NCBI GenBank assembly: GCA_038501195.1
Contig: JBBPUQ010000003.1
Location: 4,122,501-4,186,500 of the forward strand
DNA: 64,000 nucleotides
Origin: Nemania diffusa
Lineage: Eukaryota; Ascomycota; Sordariomycetes; Xylariales; Xylariaceae
Direction: 5' to 3'
A program made the position numbers and the translations under genes. The notes beneath the pieces were generated by a model that was not told where the DNA came from, ran no database searches, and was given only the letters and a program-made list of their open reading frames with translations. Shown here in pieces: positions 21,216-30,660 of the stretch (the stretch's first letter is position 1; every line of letters starts with the position of its first letter).

Positions 21216-23287
21216 TTACCTATCGAGCTTCCTCTCTCTGATCCAGAGCGACGACGCAATCGCAAGAAGAACAAAAATTGCCACAGGGACGAAAGCCCAC
21301 TGCGTTGCGATAGCGTAACACCTCCGGACGACGACGGCGACGTCTGGGTCGAGTTTTCGTATATAGTCTAGACTCAGACGGACCTGCTCCTCGATCTCCC
21401 TGGCACGGTCGGCGCCGCCTAGCTCTTGTGCCAGATTCACGCGCAGCATCTGCTGGAGCGTCGCTGTCGAGATGCTAATGCCTAGCGTTGTACCCAAGGA
21501 CCGGAAAAGGTAGGAGCAGGCAATTGCCACGGCTGTATCTTCCGGCGCAGCATTGGCGATTATGGCTATGAGGCTCGTGGTTATGGCTGGTTTCCGATGT
21601 TAGATAGGACATATAAATATAGTAATTCTAGGATAATCAATAACTAGAACTTAGAACTTACAGATGCTAGACCCTAGTGTGAGTATAGTCAGGCCTATGA
21701 CAGTAAGAGTCGCCGACATCCAGCCAGCGCCCAACACCATGGGAACCGTGCTACATAGCAAAAGACAGTATCCCGTGAGCGTCAGCCAGTAATACCGACC
21801 CGTGCGCCTCATGATAAAGCCCGCCGCCAGAGATCCACAGAGGGACAAAAGCGTGCTAGGCAAGAAAAAAAGGCCCGCCCAGGTCGCAGACATTCCCAGC
21901 GCGGCCTGGAAGAATAGCGCGACGAAGAACAACACGCCCATCTGGCCGGCGACGCCGAAGAAGTTGGCGCCGTAGGCCGCGAGCAATGGCGGGTCGAAGA
22001 TGACGTGGCCCGGCGCGAAGGGCTCCCTCGCGACCCGCGCCTCGACGAACACGAAGACGGCGAAGAGCGCGGGCGCGAGCGCGAGGGGGGCGATGGTCGC
22101 GGTCGAGCGCCAACCCTCATTGCTGCCGTTATCGAGACCGAAGAGCAGGAGAAACACAGCTACCATAAGTGTTAAGGCCCCGACGAAGTCGACGCGGACG
22201 AACTTGGCGCTCCAGTGGGAGTGCGTTGTCTGCGGTAGGTTAAGTGCCGCATATACGGATAGGAAGGCCACGAGGGCGAGTGGGCATTGGATGATGAATG
22301 CCCTGTTGGCAACGTCAGTGATCCATGCTGTGATGATGAAGTAGGTGGGTTGGACTGGACGACTCACCAGCGCCAGCCGATGTTATCGGCAAAAAGCCCC
22401 CCGATGGGAGCCCCGGCCGACATGCCGGCCGCGAAGACGATGTTTATGTAGCCCTGCCAGAGGCCTCGATCGCGTAGCGAGACTAAATCTGTCACGAGGA
22501 TTGTGACTACGGCGTTCACTGCAACATGGGATGGTCAGCAACTGCCATCCGAGCAAATCCTCTCTCTTGTTTCCCGAGAAGCATAGATAGCTTAAGAGAC
22601 AGACACAGATCCTAGCCTAGAAAGAAACCATGCACCCTTCAAGAGAACGACAATAATCAGATGATCAGTTAGGCACTTACTCCCACCCCCGCCGGCCCCG
22701 GCGACGGCCCTCGCCACACATAGCTCGACGATGTCCCGCGCGAGCCCGCAGCCGAGGCATCCGAGCCCGAACACGGCGTACGCGAACAGGAGGCACGCCT
22801 TGCGGCCGAAGATATCGCTGAGCTTGCCGTAGAGCGGCTGGAACGTCGTCAGCGTCAGGAAGTACGACGTCGCGACCCAGCTGGTGCTGTTGAGCGCCTG
22901 CAGGTCGCTGCCTATCTTGCCGTACGTCGCGAAGGTGAGCGTCTGGTCGAGCGCAACGAGGAAGATCTAAAAATTCGGCTCTCCTGCGTTAGCCTCCACG
23001 CCGCGTATATCGCGCAGGGGTAGTCTTACACCGATCGCCAGGGCCGGGAGGAGCGCCGCCATGTTGACGCCGGGCTTCGACGATGCGCCGTTGGCGCTGG
23101 CCTCTACTGTATGCGCCAAGCCGTTTTCTATATCGGCAGCACCGGCCCTCCCACCGTTACTCGAGTCTGCGGATATCCCTTTAGAAGCCTCCTTAATAGG
23201 CGATTTTAAAGTCGCATCCGGCGGCCCCAACAGGGGGGCCGTCTCGGCTGAAAGCCCGGTCCCTGCCTCTGGCATTGAGGACCTCAT
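21216..23287 (-). CDS. MFS drug:H+ antiporter, DHA2 / Fnx1-Vba type
   Basis: Exons 23287..23030, 22966..22681, 22518..22368, 22302..21662, 21586..21216 (568 aa). About 75 residues of hydrophilic N-terminus precede the first helix (AALLPALAIG-IFLVALDQT). Then come ATYGKIGSDLQALNSTSWVATSYFLT, the MFS loop motif YGKLSDIFGRKACLLF, RAVAGAGGGGMNAVV, LRDRGLWQGYIN and GGLFADNIGWRW. These match the 14-helix DHA2 family that includes S. pombe Fnx1 and yeast Vba vacuolar amino-acid transporters, so either toxin export or vacuolar amino-acid loading is possible. All five splice phases agree. The start at 23287 (MRSSMPEAG) was preferred over an open in-frame extension to 23506 because of its good context and family-like length. 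Confidence 0.88.
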
Positions 23288-23992
23288 TGTGGCAAGGGGA
23301 GATTTTAGGAGGTATAACAGACGGCCCTTAGACTTAGGGATGCGATCGAATGAAGATAAAAGCCCCGTTCGTAGTGCGAGAACCGTTCTGTTAAGTTGGA
23401 GCTGCGATCCACCTCCATGCATCCGACTTGACCGACTCCGGAATCTAGGGGTGGACGAGAAGAGAAGGCCGATTGGCGGCCAAGGAAACTCAGCCGGGAC
23501 GTCCAACCATCCAGTAAGATATAAGTCTCGCGGGTTATCGTGGTACTCTATTGTTGAGGAGGGGATAACGTAAGAGCTTATGAGCGTTGCGACTTTCCTC
23601 TATTGGTCGGTAGCATTGAAAGCATCCCGGGTCAGCTTCTCCTAAACCCTGCTAGAATGATACTTCAAGGGAAACAAGACTGTCGTGTACGTAGCTCAGG
23701 TTTCCCGCTGTATCACCGTAACTTTCGTGTTAAATCTCCGTCCGGGCCTCAATGCAGCCCTTACCTTAATAACCAGGAGGTCATTTCTTCAGTAGGGTAC
23801 GGAAGACGATCCATCACAGGGTAGGAAGGTTTGCCATCTTAATTACTCGAATAGGTAGTCTGAGCAGTACGCTGCTAAGCCGATATGAAGAGAATAAGCG
23901 CCGGACGGGTCTAAACGATACCATATATATGGCACGCAACGCCGTTCGTATGACTCCTTGTAGCTCTCCATCCTCGCGCCCAAGCGAGAAAA
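23288..23992. other. Spacer upstream of the MFS exporter
   Basis: Promoter side of the MFS gene. Some open frames exist on both strands but none has recognisable domains or splice structure. It borders the decayed fragment at 23993. Confidence 0.45.
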
Positions 23993-24421
23993 TTGCCATT
24001 ATTAGGTGGTACAGCTCTCAAGGTCGACAAGTATCTGCCCACAAACTCAACCTTACGGATTCCGGCTCAGGAAGAGATTGAGACCCTCCGAATCCACGGC
24101 AGCACAGAGTACGGATTCGGAACCCTTCCAAACGTAATCGAGTATATCCTCATTCGCAAAGGCTTTGTCTTCCCGGTAATCAACGATGCCATTGCTAAAG
24201 TCCTCGCGTGGACAAAGACGACCTTGAATATCGGGGAAATGGCAGTGTCGTAGGTAGAATTAAAGGACCTAGTTCTTCCACTGAAAGTGCTGTGGGCAAC
24301 CGTGGCTAACCCGCTCCCAAAGCGACCCTTTCTACCCGACATTCATACTCTTGACCATAATGTAAATGTTAAAAAGCCTAAAAGTAGTAGCACCTGTACT
24401 ACTTTGGCTAGGTGGTTTTAG
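23993..24421 (+). pseudogene. Unidentified decayed protein fragment with one in-frame stop
   Basis: The frame is open from 23993 and reads ..LKVDKYLPTNSTLRIPAQEE.., GSTEYGFGTLPNVIEYILI, RKGFVFPVINDAIAK, ending at TAG 24251..24253. The same frame continues for 55 codons (VELKDLVLPLKVLWATVANP..PDIHTLDHN) to TAG at 24419. Amino-acid composition on both sides of the stop looks like folded protein rather than noise. There is no ATG, and a stop (TGA) bounds it upstream. I could not identify the family. It may be the 3' part of a lost metabolic gene. Confidence 0.35.
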
Positions 24422-24750
24422 GACCTGTGCCACGTGAGGTGGTGAGTCCAAACGAATCCCAAATAAGGCGAGACATAGCACGGGTAGATACCTAATTACG
24501 GATAACTCCGGGGTCTATCCCGGGTTGTTACTTCCAAATATTGTTGGCTGTCGTGCAGAATATGGAAGGACTTGCATACTGAGCTCAATCACAGATAAAC
24601 CTGGGGGGCCTTTGGCATACTATACTGCCCGTGCCTTGCCCTTCGCCTTCCATCTTTCGCACACGCACGGCACAAACCAAATGTGTAATCAAACATGGAA
24701 ATACTCGAAAAAGAAAATAAAGAGGAGGGCGACCACTTATATTGACTCCG

Positions 24751-26417
24751 GATGCCAGTGGCGACGCTAATGCAGTGAAACCCCGGAAGCCCTTCTCATT
24801 CTACATGTCAGTTGCCGCGCTGAGCCTCCTATCCATAATTACATCGTGGGACGCCACATCGCTGTCTATTGCTCTACCGATTAGTGAATCATTTTACAGA
24901 CAGACAGACAGATAGATAGATATTAATAAATCCCCTAATATGGCTCTAATTCGAACCTCATCTAGATAACAACACAAAAATTGAACAGTACTACGCTGCT
25001 GTCGTTTTGGGCAAACGTCTCGTTTATACTTGTGGTCGCGATAACGCAACCCATTTATGTCACAGTTTCCGATGTCTTCGGTCGAAAGCAACCGCTGTAT
25101 GCTTCGAGGGTGCTCTTTTCTATTGGCACTATCGTTTTCGCGACCACTAGAACCATGGGCATTCTCATTGTCGGTCGACTAATCCAAGGTCTCGGAGCCG
25201 GCGGCTTAGACGTGCTTGAAGTTATTCTAGCTGACATCACAACACTAAAGGCGCGGCCGCTCTACTTAGGTCTCATTTCCATAGCCATTGCGCTGGGAAT
25301 CATCACCGGGCTGATAATAGGCGTGTTGGTCAGCGACCTGGTGGATTGGCGGTGGATCAGCTAGATCAACCTGCCCATCGTCGGCCTCGCTTTCCTCCTT
25401 TCTGTCCTTTGCATCAACTTGCGGCCTAGTCCTATAGGGTTTCTTGCTAAGGCTCGCCGTCTGGATTTAGTAGACATCTTGCTGTTTTCCGTTGGTGCAG
25501 CGGCTACGTCTCTACCACTTAGCTGGGCCGGGTCCCTATATTCATAGGGTTCGTGGAGGACAATTGTACCTCTAGTCATTGGAGTTGCCCTTTTGATTGC
25601 ATTTGGATGTTACGAAAGGATACCAGCCGACGCAGTGATGCCTTATCGCATGTTTTCTAACGCTACGGGTTCTTTCTCGCTCATTACCGGCTTTATTCAT
25701 AGTCTACTTCTATACTCACTTCTCTAATACTTACCCCTATTCTTCCAAGCTGTATTTCTTGAACACCCATTACGAGCGGCAGTTTCATTTCTCCCGGTAG
25801 CCATTTTGGTATTCGCATTCAGTTTTATAGCCCCTGTCGTGGTGGACCTGACGCGCCGGTATAAACTCATTTTGTGGTCGGGATGGGTCATCATCACGCT
25901 GTCTCTGGGTCTCTGGTCCCGAGCAGACGAGAACACATCAAGGGCCGAGGCGTATGTCTTCCAAGCCTTACTTGGTGCTGGCTTAGGCATCGTCTTCACA
26001 GGAACCCAACTGCCAATGCAAGCCAGCGTCAAAAATGTGGACGATACTGGACTTGCAGTAGGCATGCTTGTCGTGTTTCGTCTCTTCGGCGCCCTGGTTG
26101 GACTTGCAATTTGTGCGGCTGCATTTACTGCTGAGTTTCAGAAGCGGAGCGTACGACTGTTCAATGGCTCGTCGGATCCCATGCTAGGTTTAGAAGACGC
26201 GAGCCAGGCGATTAGTTTCATACCCGAGTTGGTGAACTTGGAGCTCTCCCAGCAGTCTACCCGTGCTCTCGTTGGTGTGTATCTAGGGTCTTTTAAAACT
26301 GTGTTGGTGGTCCTGACAGCCTTGTCAGGGCTAGGACTTGTCGGCTCATTTTTTATCAGAGAACTAACACTAGAAAATGATGAGATCGGTAATCAAGGTT
26401 TACAAGAGTCAACTTGA
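24751..26417 (+). pseudogene. Inactivated MFS exporter (DHA2/14-TMS type)
   Basis: An N-terminal segment (24751..about 24880: KPRKPFSFYMSVAALSLLS.., SWDATSLSIALPI) is followed by a putative intron holding a GACA/GATA microsatellite. A single frame then runs from 24981 to the stop at 26415..26417. It encodes SVSDVFGRKQPLY, GRLIQGLGAGGLDVLEVILAD, WRWIS, INLPIVGLAF and later helices up to FFIRELTLE. Three in-frame stops break it: TAG 25362..25364 (where the family has Trp in WRWIFWINLP), TAG 25545..25547 (expected Trp in YSWGSW) and TAA 25725..25727 (expected Tyr). There are no frameshifts in this 1.4 kb. The N-terminal exon has no in-frame ATG. It lies beside a second, intact MFS gene of the same broad class. 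Confidence 0.85.
24896..24922 (+). repeat. GACA/GATA microsatellite
   Basis: Tandem tetranucleotide tract (ACAGACAGACAG then ATAGATAGATA) inside the putative first intron of the MFS pseudogene. Confidence 0.85.
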
Positions 26418-28427
26418 CGTATCTCTACACTCAGTTGGTCATCTAAAAAAACGAGATTAGCTGCTACTATATTGTTGCAAAGTACGGAATATCCTCAATA
26501 AAATGCTCTGTAGCGACGAATAGGGTGGATGGGCGTATGGTCAGATGATAGTATTCTCATCCAGCTGAACTAGATGAGAGCGTGTCAACAGTCGCGTAAG
26601 GGCTTAAGGGGGCAGGATAGCCCTATGGCAAAAGAAGGATAGATTTGCAGGCCAAAGGTATTCATAGAATGCGGCTGAGTTCTGATGCGAAAGGCTTGCA
26701 GTAGCGAGTCATAGGATTAGCACAGAGAGGCGGCGGCGCAGATGTAATCGCTAAGGAAGCAGTGAAACCGATGAATAGCATGAAAGGAAAGTATGGGATG
26801 GCCGAAAAGTTTATAAACAAGCGTAGGTCCGATGTCTGTGCCACCTAATCATCTATCCCATCCCATCCCAACCCGAGCCAAACTGGAAACACCAAATCCA
26901 GTTACAAATAATATACGGAACTAAAATGTTGAAGATAGACGAGGCTGAAAGCGAACCGTAAGCACAGTTGCGTCGGTAAAAACAAACAAAATGGGGGCTT
27001 GAAGGCCTTCCTGAGTACCGTGAGATTCTCGGACCTGGACGAGAGCACAAATTTTCTCTACAAACTGTTGCCTATCGCGGTGTACCATTTTAGAGGCATC
27101 CCTCGAACATAAAATCCACGACAGGAAGATAATTTGGAAGAAATAGCTTTCCGCTCTGTCTTACAACCCAGGGCCTCGAAAGCAAGATCGAAACCAAACG
27201 CCGAAATCCATGGAGGTAGAGGTATATTTTCAATGAGCGGTATGACTGCTGACATAAATCCGAGGTTCGCTAAGGCATCGAAAACACATTTACAGGGAAT
27301 TGGCCTACCGCCGGAACGAAGTATCGTAGTGCCTGGCTTTCTCCTCGCACAGCTTTCGAATGATCGGGCCTCCCGAGTAAGACCCTCAAGCATGGCTTAA
27401 TGGCTGAACAGCACTCTCGTATCTAGACTGGCGCAATTTTATATTTAAGAGAAAAGCTCCCCAACGCGAAATCCCGTATAGACATATTGAATCGTCGGGT
27501 AGCACGTTTCGGAGCCCATCAATAACATTTCTATGCGGCCATTAGAACCGCTCGGGTACAATACGGTTCTCGAAATGGGAAACGTTCAAGAAAGCAGGGC
27601 GTAAACGAGGGCGGCGAATCAATTCATCAACGCGGGCTTGGTATGAAATGGGGTTTCGTTGTCAGGTTTTCAGAAGATGCCATCTAGCTGGCCTGCGCCT
27701 CTCAGAAAATGCTACATTATGCGTTCTACTAGGCATGCAAGGCAGTATCGTACACAGGTCAGCATCTCTACCTCTGCTTACTTACAGACAGGATGCATCT
27801 TTCAACACGCAGAAAGCGACACCTACTTACGATTGACTAAACTTCCTATATAGCGGTGTACAAACTTGACGAGCTCACGAAACTACCTCGGTATCGATTC
27901 GCGATTTATTTGTCTGTGTATCCCACAGTTCTGTTTCTGGGGCCACGACGTCACCATTCCATAATTTTTCTCTCCTATTTTTAAGACTAGTTTCAGGTTC
28001 CCGAGACAGCAAAGAGAGCCTAGTACCTAGATATTCTACGGTCACCTTTTATTGACGTCTCGTCGCACCTCCGTCTTTCCTCATACTAGCCATTCTAGTC
28101 TCCTGTGCTACCGAGATGTACAGCAGTCATAATAAGCTGTTTGGTAGTTAAACAGCCAAGCAAGCCCTTTGCATCATGCAACAAGCAGACACTAAATACT
28201 CCGATTGCATCCCCGGTCTGCGGAATGAGGATGTTCGCGATCGCTAGAATGCACGGCAGATCATTGTCGCAGAATCTATACTAAACCGAGAGAGATTCCC
28301 ACAGAGCTTGGCTGCAACGGTGCCTGGCGTCTGCTGGCGTATTCTGAACGAACTATGCGTATAGAGAGAGTACCCTAGGCACGACCTCGATCGAACGAAG
28401 GCGACTGCCTATTCTGTACCTGCGTTG
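26418..28427. other. Gene-poor accessory spacer, left part
   Basis: Two kilobases without a supportable gene. A minus-strand open frame at 27058..27393 (111 codons) has mixed composition but no motif I can name. A CATCCCATCCCA tandem run is at about 26853-26870. It probably contains decayed sequence, like the neighbouring pseudogenes. Confidence 0.45.
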
Positions 28428-28435
28428 GGTTCGCA
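28428..28435 (+). repeat. Left target-site duplication of the 435-bp element
   Basis: GGTTCGCA, identical to 28871..28878 on the other side of the element. Confidence 0.75.
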
Positions 28436-28870
28436 CAGGGCGGGCTCGCCAAGACACCACACACACCCCATGATACACCTAAACACTCCAATTTCAAAGG
28501 CCTACCAAGCAGCCAAATAAAATCGAAAAAATAACATGAACAATGTTATAGATAGACAGGAAAGAAGCAGTTATATAAATGCCAGTTATATTATATAAAT
28601 ACAAATTGTGAAGTAGTAACGTACGTTGTACTATAAAGCAAAACTATAATACAAGGGATATAAACTACTATAACAACAACCTTAGAGTACGTAGCTATTA
28701 ACTTCGATTTACATTGCGTTATATATATCAATATAATCGTCACTTTTTTTACTATTTAACTCTTTACGTAGATTAATTTTACGATTTTATTTGGTTGCTT
28801 GGTAGGCCTTGGAAGTTGTAGTGTTTAGGTGTATTATGGGGTGTGTGTGGTTTCTTGGCGAGCCGGCCCT
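28436..28870. mobile_element. 435-bp inverted-repeat element with 8-bp target duplication (hAT-like MITE)
   Basis: The left arm (28436..28525) and right arm (28782..28870) are inverted copies. Counting 28441..28525 against 28782..28866 base by base gives 7 mismatches in 85, with no gaps. The ends read CAGGGCGGGCTCGCC and, inverted, AGGGCCGGCTCGCC. Both sides are flanked by the direct repeat GGTTCGCA (28428..28435 and 28871..28878), an 8-bp target-site duplication. The 256-bp core is very AT-rich and has no coding capacity. The 8-bp duplication and CAGGG-type ends fit a non-autonomous hAT-superfamily element. The arms are much longer than usual for hAT, so the class is inference. Confidence 0.8.
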
Positions 28871-28878
28871 GGTTCGCA
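28871..28878 (+). repeat. Right target-site duplication of the 435-bp element
   Basis: GGTTCGCA, identical to 28428..28435. The first G could instead belong to the element end (CCCTG), leaving a 7-bp duplication. Confidence 0.72.
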
Positions 28879-30660
28879 TAAGCAGAGTTCTAGCTTCCGT
28901 GTCTCCCGATGATGATGATGATGGAATACGCACGGGCAGCACGCCGCTAGATTGCGGATATCGGCGAGAACCCCCGTCGCGCTTCTTGATTGGTTCCCGA
29001 GGTTTCGAAACCGACCAAGTGCTGGTCCTGTCATTTGCCCCCGATTTGCCCGCAGATGAGGTAACTGTACTTCACACTAGCACCATATTGGATTAGGGAG
29101 AGTTGCAAAGATAGCTACCATACCAACTAGGTAAGTAGATCTACCTAGTGCAGAATAGGGCCGACCCATCCATGCCGTCACGTTTTGAAAATCTAGATTT
29201 CCTCCTGCTTTCCCTCATTAATCTGGGTGTCATTGGAGGCTTGAGATGGGCGAGCACGCGGTGAGAAGAGATCTCTTGCCTGCCAGTCTAAGTAAAGAAA
29301 GATGTCGGTAAGATTGGAAAGGTAGATGTGTGCATACCTTGCTACTATCATACATACCCCTATGATTGATATCAAGGGAGAGAAAACTGGTGAATAATCG
29401 GTCTCTGAGCTACCTACTTATTCGGTATTCCTACCCCTGAGGTTTCGCGTATTCACACAGCCGCATTCGTCTCATGCCGCTGGCCGACGCCTCCGTGACG
29501 CGTTCATCAATATTAGTAGTAAGTAGGATCAGACGAAAATGGCGTTTGACACGCTCGAACTACCTATCGTTGTTCTAACTTCGATTTCTACAGTAGTGCA
29601 TAACATACGTGTACACAGAAAGCCCGTCCCCGATGGGGCCTCTACGTAGTACTCTACGTTTAGGTAGATCTATTCTTCTTTTAGTGATCTGGTAACTAAC
29701 CCAGTTGAGTAAAAAATGACTCAATTTCAAGAACCCGCGTATCAACTCGAAGACGGGTCGAAAATGCTAATCCTCTGACGACCCCACTGTTGAACCGGAT
29801 GTTTCAGCCTATTGAGGGTTGTCGACTGTATGGATGTTAAAGCATAGCGTTGCTAAAAGGGTACTATTCCCCCGCGGCACAGCAGCGAAGGCTGCTCGTC
29901 CGTCCGTTCGCGATCCTTGTGCTTAGGTTAAGCCCACACGTGTAGATCCGCGGCATTATAATTTATCAATTCAAGATTTTACATATTGCAGTGGCGTCCG
30001 TCCTACATAATCGTTATACAACCACCGACACTCCCGTGAGAAGGTGAACCGGCTCTCCAATCAGAACGCTTCGTCAGGTCCCAAGCCATGGTGTGATGCC
30101 CAACCATGCCAAGCAAGCTGTTAAGCTAATATACCATCTCATGCACCACATGTAAGGATTGCCGGGGTGTATATGCAAAGCAACAATCGCTTCCCACGCC
30201 AATTTGTATCGAAATTCCGTGAACCCTGGTCTGCTGTACCTGCATTAGGTACTTACATAGCAACAGTACCATCGATTCCTCCTCCCTACACTAGCGGCAG
30301 TGTCGTAGTGTAGGTATCTGGCTCTTGTCTCGGCAGCTTACCTAGAAGCTCTCCTAGGACTCTTTTCGGTGTTCGCTTCTGGGCATGTGCCTGAAGACTC
30401 CTTACTCCTAGCACTAAGTAGGGCAGCTAGGATCTTGCCCTGAAGGCTGATAAGTCGAAACGTGGCATGGGGTTTACATCTACACACACTATATACAAAT
30501 TATAGTATATGCGGGCCCTTGGCATCTCACCAATCAACCTGATCGGACGAGAAGGCTCAGAGCATAACGGTCATCTTATCCCCGTTTCAACTTGCTTGTA
30601 CAAAATACCTACCTAGTCACCTGTATAGAACACGCTCATCCATCCACTCCAGCCGATAGG
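28879..30660. other. Gene-poor accessory spacer, right part, and promoter of the zinc-cluster gene
   Basis: No supportable gene. The frame open at 28809..29096 lies partly in the mobile element and has no domain. TAGGTAGATC-type clusters occur near 29127-29150 and 29660. The final 200 bp act as promoter/leader for the gene at 30661, with a CCAATCA motif at 30530..30536. Confidence 0.5.
30530..30534 (+). promoter_or_regulatory. CCAAT box upstream of the zinc-cluster gene
   Basis: CCAATCA on the plus strand, 127 bp before the ATG at 30661, the usual spacing for HAP-complex sites in fungi. Motif evidence only. Confidence 0.4.

Noticed and set aside
23288..23506. N-terminal extension of the MFS exporter
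   Set aside because: Frame is open but the added residues are basic and Ser/Arg-rich without similarity. The ATG at 23287 gives normal family length.
27058..27393. 111-codon minus-strand frame, considered as a cytochrome P450 remnant
   Set aside because: A hydrophobic stretch (FMSAVIPLIENIPLPPW) recalls P450 N-terminal regions, but no haem-binding or ExxR motif is visible and no splice partner was found.
28809..29096. 95-codon plus-strand frame
   Set aside because: Begins inside the right arm of the mobile element; no protein-like motif.
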